DNA from: JANLYQ01 sp031365725
GTDB lineage: Bacteria; Actinomycetota; Actinomycetes; JACCUZ01
NCBI GenBank assembly: GCA_031365725.1
Contig: JANLYQ010000102.1
Location: forward strand, 1-16,029
DNA length: 16,029 bases
Direction: 5' to 3'
Made by a program: the position numbers and the translations under genes. Positions 5,534-12,119 of the stretch are shown one piece after another (within the stretch, counting starts at the first letter, position 1; each line of letters starts with the position of its first letter). The notes under the pieces were generated by a model. That model did not search any database and had not been told where the DNA came from. It saw only the letters and a program-made list of their open reading frames with translations.

Positions 5534-5902
5534 ATGACTATCGTGCCCAAGCCGCTGCCCGCGCTCGCCGACACGTCACCGATCTGCTGCCCGCCGCTGG
5601 GCACCGATGCGCAGCTGGGCCGACAGGACGCCGTCGAGCTCGCCGTGCGCCTGAAGGCCCTTGCCGATCCCGTCCGCCTGCAGCTGGTCGCCCACCTCGT
5701 CGGCGCCCCGGACTGGGAGGCCTGCACCTGCGACCTCGCTCCCGTGGTCGGGCTCACCGAGGGCACCGTCAGCCACCACCTCAAACAGCTGAGCCAGGCC
5801 GGACTCGTCACCAAGCGCCGCGACGGCATGAACGTCTGGTACCGCCTGGTCCCGGAGGCCCTTACCGCCATCTCCCGCACCCTCGACCCGGGCTGCTGCT
5901 GA
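5534..5902 (+). CDS. arsR: ArsR-family arsenical-responsive repressor
   Basis: This 122-residue winged-helix regulator fits the ArsR/SmtB family. The helix-turn-helix lies around 65-90 (TCDLAPVVGLTEGTVSHHLK), with a wing near 93-104 (KRRDGMNVWYR). The dimerisation helix begins with the LKALADPVRL motif (40-49). Candidate As(III) ligands are C64 and C66 in helix 3, close to the classic ELCVCDL site, plus C18-C19 near the N-terminus and C121-C122 at the very end. An N-terminal plus a C-terminal Cys pair is an unusual amount of thiol and the true sensor set is not decidable from sequence. The ATG at 5534 has AGAAGGTGG upstream. It is divergent from arsI, whose promoter it probably represses; the gene pair recalls Rv2641-Rv2642. 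Confidence 0.9.
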   Translation: MTIVPKPLPALADTSPICCPPLGTDAQLGRQDAVELAVRLKALADPVRLQLVAHLVGAPDWEACTCDLAPVVGLTEGTVSHHLKQLSQAGLVTKRRDGMNVWYRLVPEALTAISRTLDPGCC

Positions 5903-5957
5903 CTCGACCCCAGCCCCGTCCCCCAGTCGCCGCCCCCGGCCCCGCCCGCTGCCACTC

Positions 5958-5995
5958 GGCCCGCCATCATTCAGGTGACGGGCCTTGTCTTTGTT
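5958..5995 (+). terminator. Possible intrinsic terminator after arsR
   Basis: GGCCCG (5958-5963) pairs with CGGGCC (5979-5984), with a 15-nt loop that could add two or three more pairs, and TTGTCTTTGTT follows directly. This is the right shape and place to end arsR transcription before the acyl-CoA dehydrogenase gene. The stem is short, so confidence is moderate. Confidence 0.45.
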
Positions 5996-6033
5996 ACTCG
6001 TCAGTAGCATCATCATTGTTACTGGTCAGTAGC
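5991..6033. promoter_or_regulatory. Tandem operator candidate upstream of the acyl-CoA dehydrogenase
   Basis: Two 18-bp copies that differ at one base start at 5991 and 6016 (25-bp period): TTGTTACT-S-GTCAGTAGC, where S is C then G. Each contains the dyad TACTG-GT-CAGTA (the first copy has one mismatch). They lie 22 to 64 bp before the ATG at 6055, where a repressor would block transcription. TetR-family fatty-acid regulators are the likely class by context, but the regulator is not in the window. Confidence 0.65.
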
Positions 6034-6054
6034 TCCGAGAGGAACGCACCCGAC

Positions 6055-7905
6055 ATGGGCCACTACAAGAGCAACCTGCGCGACATCGAGTTCACCTTGT
6101 TCGAGGTGCTCGGCCGCGAGCAGGTGCTGGGCGCCGGGCCTTGGGCCGACGTCGACGCCGACACGGCGCGCAGCATCCTGGCCGAGGTCGAGCGCCTGGC
6201 CACCCATGAGCTAGCGGCCTCCCTGCAGGACTCCGACCAGCATCCCCCGATGTTCGACCCGGCCACCCACACGGTCACGATGCCGGCCAGCTTTGCCGCC
6301 AGCTATCAGGCCTACATGGACGCCGAGTGGTGGCGGATGGACCTGCCCGAGGAGCTGGGCGGGACTCCCGTCCCACCGAGCCTGCGCTGGGCTGTGGCCG
6401 AGCTCGTGCTGGGGTCCAACCCGGCCGTGCACATGTACTCCTCCGGCATGGCCTTCGCCAAGGTCCTGCACGACATCGGCACCCCCGAGCAGCACAAGGT
6501 CGCCCAGCGCATGGTCGACGGGCGCTGGGGCGCCAGCATGGTGCTCACCGAGCCCGACGCCGGCTCCGACGTGGGTGCGGGCCGGGCCAAGGCAGTGCAG
6601 CAGCCCGACGGCACCTGGCACATCGAGGGCGTCAAGCGCTTCATCACCTCGGCCGAGCACGACATGACCGACAACATCGTGCACCTCGTGCTGGCCCGTC
6701 CCGAAGGCGCCGGCCCAGGAACCAAGGGGCTCTCGCTCTTCATCGTGCCCAAGATGATGTTCGACTGGGACTCCGGTGAGCTCGGCGCCCGCAACGGGGC
6801 CTACGTCACCAACGTCGAGCACAAGATGGGCCTCAAGGCGTCGACCACCTGCGAGCTGACCTTCGGCGAGCGCGAGCCGGCCGTCGGTTGGCTGGTCGGT
6901 GAGGTGCACGACGGCATCGCGCAGATGTTCCGCATCATCGAGTTCGCCCGGATGATGGTCGGCACCAAGGCGATCGCGACCCTGTCGACCGGCTACCTCA
7001 ACGCGCTCGACTACGCCCGCACCCGGGTGCAGGGTGCGGACCTGACCCAGATGACCGACAAGGCCGCGCTGCGGGTCACGATCACGCACCATCCCGACGT
7101 ACGCCGGTCGCTGATGACCCAGAAGTCCTACGCCGAGGGCATGCGCGCGCTGCTGCTCTACACCGCGAGCATCCAGGACGACATCGTGCTCGCCGAGGCG
7201 ACGTACGACGGTGCGACCCGCACCCCCGAGCACGACCTGGCGGTCCGGCTCAACGACCTGCTGCTGCCGGTCGTCAAGGGCTACGGCTCGGAGAAGTCCT
7301 ACGAGCTGCTCGGCTCGCAGTCGCTGCAGACCTTCGGCGGCTCGGGCTATCTGCAGGACTATCCGCTCGAGCAGTACATCCGTGACGCGAAGATCGACAC
7401 GCTCTACGAGGGCACGACCGCCATCCAGGGGCTGGACTTCTTCTTCCGCAAGGTGGTGCGCGACCAGGGGCAGGCACTGACCGCGCTGCTCACGCAGGTG
7501 CGCGAGTTCGCCAAGGGTGACGAGGGCAACGGTGCCCTGCGGGTCGAGCGCGACCTGCTCGACACGGCCGTGAGCGACGTCCAGGGCATCGTCGCCACGA
7601 TGGTCGGCGCGCTGACCGCCGCCACCCAGGACGCTGCCAACATCTACCGGGTCGGTCAGAACACCACCCGGCTGCTGATGGCGTGCGGCGACGTGATCGT
7701 GGCCTGGCTGCTGCTGCGTCAGGGCGCGGTGGCCCAGCACGCTCTGGACGCCGGCGCGACCGGGCGGGACCGGTCGTTCTACCTGGGCAAGGTGGCGGCC
7801 GCGCGGTTCTTCGCCGCCCAGGTCCTGCCGTTGCTCAGCGCGCAGCGTGCGGTCGCCGAGAGCATCGACAACGGGCTGATGGACCTGCCCGAAGACGCCT
7901 TCTGA
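6055..7905 (+). CDS. Acyl-CoA dehydrogenase, FadE5-like
   Basis: The 616-residue flavoprotein matches the long acyl-CoA dehydrogenase class typified by mycobacterial FadE5, which introduces the first double bond in beta-oxidation. After an extra N-terminal domain come the FAD/substrate signature VLTEPDAGSDVG near residue 163, the second signature GGSGYLQDYPLEQYIRD (about 428-444) and DTLYEGTTAIQG with the catalytic-base Glu at E452. The helical C-terminal extension beyond about residue 470 is also a feature of the long class. The ATG at 6055 with GAGAGGA upstream is preferred over an earlier in-frame GTG/TTG start at about 6016, which would lie inside the operator repeats. It stands alone, with its own promoter region. 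Substrate chain length is not readable; FadE5 itself is broad-range. Confidence 0.93.
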   Translation: MGHYKSNLRDIEFTLFEVLGREQVLGAGPWADVDADTARSILAEVERLATHELAASLQDSDQHPPMFDPATHTVTMPASFAASYQAYMDAEWWRMDLPEELGGTPVPPSLRWAVAELVLGSNPAVHMYSSGMAFAKVLHDIGTPEQHKVAQRMVDGRWGASMVLTEPDAGSDVGAGRAKAVQQPDGTWHIEGVKRFITSAEHDMTDNIVHLVLARPEGAGPGTKGLSLFIVPKMMFDWDSGELGARNGAYVTNVEHKMGLKASTTCELTFGEREPAVGWLVGEVHDGIAQMFRIIEFARMMVGTKAIATLSTGYLNALDYARTRVQGADLTQMTDKAALRVTITHHPDVRRSLMTQKSYAEGMRALLLYTASIQDDIVLAEATYDGATRTPEHDLAVRLNDLLLPVVKGYGSEKSYELLGSQSLQTFGGSGYLQDYPLEQYIRDAKIDTLYEGTTAIQGLDFFFRKVVRDQGQALTALLTQVREFAKGDEGNGALRVERDLLDTAVSDVQGIVATMVGALTAATQDAANIYRVGQNTTRLLMACGDVIVAWLLLRQGAVAQHALDAGATGRDRSFYLGKVAAARFFAAQVLPLLSAQRAVAESIDNGLMDLPEDAF

Positions 7906-8001
7906 CGCTGCGCCGGGCCGACGTGGGCTGAGGTGAGCCGAGCCTGGCGGGGGTGGTCACTGGCCCGTCCGGGTGAGGTCGGTGTGACGTGGCGACTAGT
8001 G

Positions 8002-8007
8002 GGGTAT
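8002..8007 (+). promoter_or_regulatory. Weak candidate -10 box (GGGTAT) for the DUF6458-like gene
   Basis: GGGTAT at 8002-8007 matches the -10 element used by SigB-like stress sigma factors of Streptomyces, and GTGT lies about 15 nt upstream where GTTT would be expected. It is 75 bp before the ATG at 8082. The -35 match is partial, so this is only a suggestion. Confidence 0.25.
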
Positions 8008-8081
8008 CGGTACGTCAGCCGTGGACACGGGTCTGCGGCCTGCGGCCCACCGCCGTACGAGGTCAACTCAGGGAGACCACC

Positions 8082-8312
8082 ATGGGCATCGGAGTCAGCA
8101 TCCTTCTGATCGCCGTAGGCGCCATCCTCGCCTTCGCCGTCAACGTCAGTGTCTCCGGCCTCGACATCGCGGTGGTCGGCTACATCCTCATGCTCGTCGG
8201 CATCATCGGCCTGATCATGACCGCCCTGATCTGGGGCCCGCGCAGCCGCGCGACCCGCGCAGGCACCGGCACCGTGGTCGAGGAGCGCCGGGTCTACGAC
8301 GACCGCATCTGA
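8082..8312 (+). CDS. Small two-helix membrane protein (DUF6458-like)
   Basis: This 76-residue protein has two hydrophobic helices (about 4-22 and 28-50, with GLDIAVVGYILMLVGIIGLI) and a charged cytoplasmic tail ending in EERRVYDDRI. The layout, including the MGIGVSILLIAVGAILAFAV opening, matches the DUF6458 family of small actinobacterial membrane proteins, whose function is unknown. The ATG at 8082 has AGGGAG 6 nt upstream (8070-8075), so translation initiation looks strong. It converges with the thioredoxin/NHL gene, leaving only 18 bp between the two stop codons. No enzyme residues or binding motif are visible. Confidence 0.82.
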   Translation: MGIGVSILLIAVGAILAFAVNVSVSGLDIAVVGYILMLVGIIGLIMTALIWGPRSRATRAGTGTVVEERRVYDDRI

Positions 8313-8330
8313 GCCGACGTCTGCGGCGAG

Positions 8331-10196
8331 TCAGCCGGAGAGATAGAGCTCGAGCGACCCGGGGCCACCGGCCACCAGACGCACCGGCACACCCCAGTCC
8401 TGCTGATGGACGTGGCAAGCCGGAAACTCCACGTCGCCAGCCTCCTCGCAGGACGCCGCCATCGCGGCGACGTGCAGCACCCCGCCACCCACATGGGCGT
8501 CCAGCACCAACGCGCGGGTGAGGCCCGTGCCGCGTCCCTCGCCCGACCGGAGCAGGCCGGGCGGGGTCGAGGTGACCACCAGCCGCGTGGCCGGCCCGTA
8601 GCGCTCGTCCAGCTTCTGCCCCGCCGGCGGCCGGAACACGACCTCGAGCGACACCGCACCGGGCGCGAGCTCGGTGGCCGGGCGCTGGGTGCGCTGGGCG
8701 ACCCCGTCGACGACCAGGGCCGCAGCCGGCAGTCGCAGCCGGGTCAACCGGTGCGCCGCGGACTCGACCACCACCAGGTCCCCGTCGACCACCACAGCGT
8801 CGCTGGGTTCGGCGAGACCGGTGAGCAGGGTGCTCACCGTGCCGTCCGCCGGGTCGAACCGGCGTACGGCGCCGTTGTAGGTGTCGCACACCGCCACGGA
8901 TCCGTCCGGCAAGACGGTCACCCCGAGGGGGTGCTGCAGCAGTGCCGACGCAGCTGGGCCGTCGACGTGCCCGAAGTCGAACAGGCCGCTGCCGGCCGCT
9001 GTGCTGACGAGACCGTCGGCCAGCAAGCGCAGCGACGACGTCTCGGCGTCGGCGAGCCACAGCCGCGGACCATCCGCGGCCAGCCCCGAGGTCTGCGCGA
9101 ACCACGCGTCGGCCAGTGGTCCGTCGACTAGCCCCTCGTTGCGGGTGCCGGCCAGCACCGCCACCCGACCCGTCACCGGGTCGAAGGACCACAGCTGGTG
9201 GATGCCGGCCATCGCCACGACCACCAGCCCGGCGGCGGCGCTGTCACCCGCGGCGGCGTCCTCGCTGTCACCGCCGGCGGCGTCCCACCACGCGACGTCC
9301 CACGGCGAGGACAGATCGGCGACATCGGAGCCCGGCATCCACGGCCGACCACTGCCGGCCACGGTCCGGACCTCGCCGGTGGCCAGCGCCAGCCCACGAA
9401 GCAGGTGGTTGACGGTGTCGGCGACGATGACGTCATAGCCGACGGCCGCAGCCACCGACGGTGGCAGCAGGCACAATCCTTGCGGCTCGTCGAACGACGC
9501 CACCCCTGCCGGGCCGTCGACCGCACCACGGCCTCCCGACCCGATCCGGCGCAGCACCGTCTCGTGATCGTGCGCCAGCTCGACCAGCGAGTGGTGGCCG
9601 CTGTCGGAGACCAGGAAAGTGTTACCGGGCAACAGGATTACCTTGCCCGGGAAGCGCAGCTCGGTGTCCCCCGGCGGCGGCGCGACATAGGGTCCGGTGC
9701 CGCGGTGCAGCGTCCCCTTAGCCTCGTGCTCGGCCACCAGATCGGCGACGAGGCGGTCGAGGGCGTGGGCATGTCCCTCGCCGGAGAGCTGCGCGACGAC
9801 ATAGCCCTCGGGGTCGACGACCACGAGGGTGGGCCAGGCACGAGCGGTGTACGCCGACCAGGTCTGCAGCTCGGGATCGTCGAGCACCGGGTGGTGCACG
9901 CCGTAGCGTTCGACCGCGGCAACGACAGCGGCAGCCTCGCCCTCGTGGGCGAACTTGGGCGAGTGCACCCCGACCGTCACCAGCACGTCGGACCACCGCG
10001 CCTCCAACGGACGCAGCTCGTCGAGCACGTGCAGGCAGTTGACGCAGCAGAAGGTCCAGAAGTCGAGCAGCACGATCTTGCCGCGCAGCCCGGCGATCGA
10101 CAGCTCGCGACCGCCGGTGTTGAGCCACCCGCGCCCCTGCAGCTCGGGAGCCCGGACCCGTGCGCGCCGGGCCGGGGTCGACGTCACGAGCGACAT
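8331..10196 (-). CDS. Thioredoxin-domain protein with NHL-repeat beta-propeller (NHLRC2-like)
   Basis: The 621-residue protein joins a thioredoxin-like fold to a beta-propeller. In the first ~150 residues there is an active-site-like segment DFWTFCCVNCLHVLDEL with the CxxC pair C51 and C54 (extra Cys at C50), and the cis-Pro region AWPTLVVVDPEG. From about 180 to 480 there are repeated blades of the type SDSGHHSL, VADTVNHLLRG and CDTYNGAVRRFD, each with the D-x-x-N-H/G-x-(L/V)-R pattern of NHL repeats. A C-terminal region with two Cys follows. The domain order equals that of NHLRC2. Its role is unknown; a redox function on an unidentified partner is possible. No signal peptide is evident, so it is probably cytoplasmic. 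GGAGA stands directly before the ATG at 10196, which is too close; an in-frame GTG at 10187 would fit better. Confidence 0.9.
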   Translation of the reverse strand: MSLVTSTPARRARVRAPELQGRGWLNTGGRELSIAGLRGKIVLLDFWTFCCVNCLHVLDELRPLEARWSDVLVTVGVHSPKFAHEGEAAAVVAAVERYGVHHPVLDDPELQTWSAYTARAWPTLVVVDPEGYVVAQLSGEGHAHALDRLVADLVAEHEAKGTLHRGTGPYVAPPPGDTELRFPGKVILLPGNTFLVSDSGHHSLVELAHDHETVLRRIGSGGRGAVDGPAGVASFDEPQGLCLLPPSVAAAVGYDVIVADTVNHLLRGLALATGEVRTVAGSGRPWMPGSDVADLSSPWDVAWWDAAGGDSEDAAAGDSAAAGLVVVAMAGIHQLWSFDPVTGRVAVLAGTRNEGLVDGPLADAWFAQTSGLAADGPRLWLADAETSSLRLLADGLVSTAAGSGLFDFGHVDGPAASALLQHPLGVTVLPDGSVAVCDTYNGAVRRFDPADGTVSTLLTGLAEPSDAVVVDGDLVVVESAAHRLTRLRLPAAALVVDGVAQRTQRPATELAPGAVSLEVVFRPPAGQKLDERYGPATRLVVTSTPPGLLRSGEGRGTGLTRALVLDAHVGGGVLHVAAMAASCEEAGDVEFPACHVHQQDWGVPVRLVAGGPGSLELYLSG

Positions 10197-10283
10197 TCTC
10201 CAGGAGTCGAGGCCGACACCGGGCGCGGCCCGTTGACGGCGTGCGGAGACGGGACGAGTCTCACCCTGTCACCAGCACGAACG

Positions 10284-10290
10284 AAGGAGG
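10284..10290 (+). promoter_or_regulatory. Strong Shine-Dalgarno site for the mini zinc-ribbon gene
   Basis: AAGGAGG lies 7 nt before the ATG at 10298. The near-perfect match is one of the best in the window and supports translation of a very short gene. Confidence 0.7.
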
Positions 10291-10297
10291 CCCCGTC

Positions 10298-10450
10298 ATG
10301 GCCGCACTGCTCTGCCGTCTCGGCCGTCACGCGTGGGAGCACAAGCAGAACCCGGAGGTCGGCGGAGCGGCCGGCGGGTACGACCAGTGCAGCCGCTGCG
10401 GCAAGGAGCGACCGGTGTACCACCCGCCTAAGACCGGCGTGGCGGGCTAG
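10298..10450 (+). CDS. 50-residue putative zinc-ribbon protein
   Basis: This very short protein has the pattern C6-x4-H11-x-W13 near its start and C31-x2-C34 (CSRCGK) in the second half, a C-H-C-C set that could bind one zinc ion. The same CRLGRHxW...CSRCG arrangement is seen in small phage- and actinobacteria-encoded proteins of the DUF1660 type. Function is unknown. The strong AAGGAGG site supports expression. Its TAG stop overlaps the stop of the oppositely oriented small gene on the minus strand within a CTAG tetranucleotide, so transcripts of the two would be complementary at their ends. No signal peptide or membrane segment is present. Confidence 0.7.
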   Translation: MAALLCRLGRHAWEHKQNPEVGGAAGGYDQCSRCGKERPVYHPPKTGVAG

Positions 10451-10671
10451 AGCTTGGAGAGCTTGGGGTACGGCGTGGTGATGCGCAGCTCGCGACCAGC
10501 GAAGTCGACGAGCACCGCCACCCCCTCCTCGATGCCGATGATGCGGCCGAGGCCGCACTGGTCGTGCGTCACGCGGTCACCCACCTCGAAGACCGGCACC
10601 GGCTTGGCGACCGGGTCGCGGAAGGGGCTGCCTGCAGGGCGGGGGCGCGGGGTGGATCGTGACGATGTCAT
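10447..10671 (-). CDS. Small protein with tudor/CarD-like SH3 segment
   Basis: The 74-residue protein has a proline- and arginine-rich head (1-25) and a compact domain from about 28 on, with VGDRVTHDQCGLGRIIGIEE and DFAGRELRITTPYPKLSKL. The VGDRVxHDxxGxG...V.VDF pattern is that of the small beta-barrel at the C-terminus of UvrD/PcrA helicases and of CarD-like domains, which contact RNA polymerase or nucleic acid. Stand-alone copies of this size occur in actinobacteria without known function. There is no Shine-Dalgarno site before the ATG at 10671; instead a CATACT box 8 nt upstream suggests leaderless transcription. Its TAG stop overlaps the convergent zinc-ribbon gene. Confidence 0.75.
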   Translation of the reverse strand: MTSSRSTPRPRPAGSPFRDPVAKPVPVFEVGDRVTHDQCGLGRIIGIEEGVAVLVDFAGRELRITTPYPKLSKL

Positions 10672-10684
10672 CGGTGCAAGTATG
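10672..10684 (-). promoter_or_regulatory. Leaderless promoter candidate (-10 CATACT)
   Basis: On the minus strand CATACT (10684-10679) is followed by 7 nt and then the ATG at 10671. That places the transcription start at or within a base or two of the A of ATG, as in actinobacterial leaderless genes. It would give the tudor-like gene its own promoter just after the stop of the NYN-like gene. Confidence 0.4.
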
Positions 10685-10691
10685 CGCCTTA

Positions 10692-11279
10692 TCAGCCGCC
10701 AGCGGGGCCGGTCACCGACTGTTCTAGCGCCGCGAGGTCCAAGACACGCACCGCGGCAGTGGCCAGAGCGTCGCTCAGGGCGTCGCGCCCGGGGCTCAGC
10801 ACGACCAGCGGGCCGACGTGCGCAAGCTCGGCAAAGATGCCGTCGTTGCTGACGACCAGGGTCTGCGCGTCCCGCAGATCGAGCTCATCGATCAGCGCGA
10901 GCAGCGCCACGTCGGCGAGGTCGCTGCCGGCCGGGACCTCGATGGCGGTGGCCGCGAACTCCTCGAGGTACGGCGCCCCTCGGCGCACGGCTCCGGCCTG
11001 CCCGGCCATCGCCACGTGGTCGGCCTGCCGGGCCAGCGCGACCATCACCGCCATCCGGGCCCGCCATCGGGCCGGACCAGCCCGCAGGTTGTCGAGATCG
11101 ACCAGCAGCACCCGCGGCGCCTCGCCCTCGACCCAGAGCGGATCGGTCGTGACGCGCTCCACCAGAGCTGCGCTCAGCGGGTCCGAGTCGAGGAGCAGCG
11201 ACGCCTGGTCGACCAGGACTCGGCCGGAGGGAAACCAGACGTAGTCGTCCCACTCCCCCTGCCCGCCACCGAGACCCAT
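10692..11279 (-). CDS. NYN/PIN-like domain protein of unknown function
   Basis: The 195-residue protein carries a Rossmann-like core with scattered acidic residues like those of NYN and PIN nucleases: D61 and D63 in VLLVDLDNLR, D120 and D123 in AGSDLADVALL, and D146 in VVSNDGIFAEL. The DxDN...GSDxAD...SNDG order is the NYN signature, which would coordinate Mg2+ for RNA cleavage. The first ~50 residues are not recognisable. I infer possible RNA or tRNA processing, without a known target. The ATG at 11279 is directly preceded by three tandem 20-bp repeats and has no obvious Shine-Dalgarno site, so the true start could lie further in. It lies 44 bp downstream of the nitrilase-family gene on the same strand, so co-transcription is possible. 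Confidence 0.65.
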   Translation of the reverse strand: MGLGGGQGEWDDYVWFPSGRVLVDQASLLLDSDPLSAALVERVTTDPLWVEGEAPRVLLVDLDNLRAGPARWRARMAVMVALARQADHVAMAGQAGAVRRGAPYLEEFAATAIEVPAGSDLADVALLALIDELDLRDAQTLVVSNDGIFAELAHVGPLVVLSPGRDALSDALATAAVRVLDLAALEQSVTGPAGG

Positions 11280-11339
11280 GGGGTCATCGTGACAGGCGCG
11301 GGGTCATCGTGACAGGCGCGAGGTCATCGTGACAGGCGC
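11280..11339. repeat. Three tandem copies of a 20-bp unit
   Basis: Copies occupy 11280-11299, 11300-11319 and 11320-11339. The first two are identical (GGGGTCATCGTGACAGGCGC) and the third differs at one base (GA for GG at its start). Each unit contains the short dyad GTCA-TCG-TGAC. On the minus strand the last copy includes the final codons and TGA of the nitrilase-family gene, and the array ends exactly at the start codon of the NYN-like gene. The 20-bp period equals about two helical turns. Confidence 0.9.
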
Positions 11340-12100
11340 GCGAGCCGACGGTCAGCCAGCACCGGGAACGCGGCCCGGGTGGCAGCCACGACACCCGGGT
11401 CGACCTGAACCACCAGCACCTCCTCGTCGGTGCCTGCCTCGGCCAGCACCTCGCCCCACGGGTCGACCACCATCGAGTGCCCGCCCATCGGCACACCGGC
11501 GTGACTGCCGCCGGTGTTGCAGGCGATCACCGTCACCTGGTCCTCGACCGCGCGAGCCTGCACGAGCAGCCGCCAGTGCCCGACCCGGCGCGCCGGCCAC
11601 GCCGCGGGAAGCAGCACCGTCTCGGTCCCGGCATCGAGCAGCGCCCGGAACATCTCGGGGAACCGCAGGTCGTAGCACGTCGCCAGGCCGAAGGTCTCGT
11701 GCACCACGGTGTCCTCGCCGGCAGTCATCACCGCGGGCTCCCCGGCGCCGAAACCGAACAGATGGATCTTGCGGTACGTCGCCAGCAGCGCGCCGCTCGG
11801 CCCGACCAGCACCGAGGTGTTGAACAACCTGCCGGCCTCGTCGCGCTCGACGAACGAGCCGATGTGCACCTTCGCGCCCAGCTCGGCAGCAGCCGCCCGC
11901 AGGCTCGTCACCACCGGCCCGTCGAGCCCTTGCGCACCCGCTGCCCACGCGTCGTAGGCGAAACCGCCGTCCGGCCACAGCTCGGGCAGCACGACCAGGT
12001 CAGCACCCGTCTGGGCGCGCACGAGGTCGGCGACCCGGGCCACCCGGGCCGTCGGGGTCTCGTCGTCGCCGTAGGCGACCTGCACCACGTGGACCTGCAC
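11324..12100 (-). CDS. Carbon-nitrogen hydrolase (nitrilase superfamily)
   Basis: The 258-residue protein contains the catalytic triad of the nitrilase superfamily: E40 in VVLPELW, K111 in YRKIHLF and the nucleophile C142 in TCYDLRFPEM. These enzymes hydrolyse amide or related C-N bonds; the YRKxHLFxF and CYDLRFPE motifs resemble Nit/omega-amidase-type members, but the substrate cannot be named. I prefer the GTG at 12100, since the start at 12121 would overlap the start codon of the divergent gene and adds seven residues that do not look conserved. The stop (TGA) falls inside the third copy of the 20-bp repeat. It may be transcribed together with the NYN-like gene downstream. Confidence 0.9.
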   Translation of the reverse strand: MQVHVVQVAYGDDETPTARVARVADLVRAQTGADLVVLPELWPDGGFAYDAWAAGAQGLDGPVVTSLRAAAAELGAKVHIGSFVERDEAGRLFNTSVLVGPSGALLATYRKIHLFGFGAGEPAVMTAGEDTVVHETFGLATCYDLRFPEMFRALLDAGTETVLLPAAWPARRVGHWRLLVQARAVEDQVTVIACNTGGSHAGVPMGGHSMVVDPWGEVLAEAGTDEEVLVVQVDPGVVAATRAAFPVLADRRLARLSR

Positions 12101-12106
12101 GCCGCT

Positions 12107-12112
12107 TAGCCT
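12107..12112 (+). promoter_or_regulatory. Leaderless promoter candidate (-10 TAGCCT)
   Basis: TAGCCT fits the actinobacterial TAnnnT -10 pattern and ends 8 nt before the ATG at 12120, which would put the transcription start on or next to the start codon. There is no Shine-Dalgarno sequence between it and the ATG, in line with a leaderless transcript. No clear -35 box is seen. Confidence 0.4.
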
Positions 12113-12119
12113 CGCACGC

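Noticed and set aside
6211..7740. A 509-codon minus-strand open frame opposite the acyl-CoA dehydrogenase
   Set aside because: It is the antisense shadow of a confidently identified gene. Its His, Gly and Val-rich translation shows no domain.
8215..9192. A 325-codon minus-strand frame overlapping the thioredoxin/NHL gene and the DUF6458-like gene
   Set aside because: It is another frame of the same strand as the NHL protein, rich in Arg, Gly and Ala, and would cover the end of the small membrane-protein gene. No domain is visible.
11280..11339. The 20-bp triplicate as a CRISPR array
   Set aside because: The copies are directly adjacent with no spacers, the unit is too short, and no cas gene is nearby.
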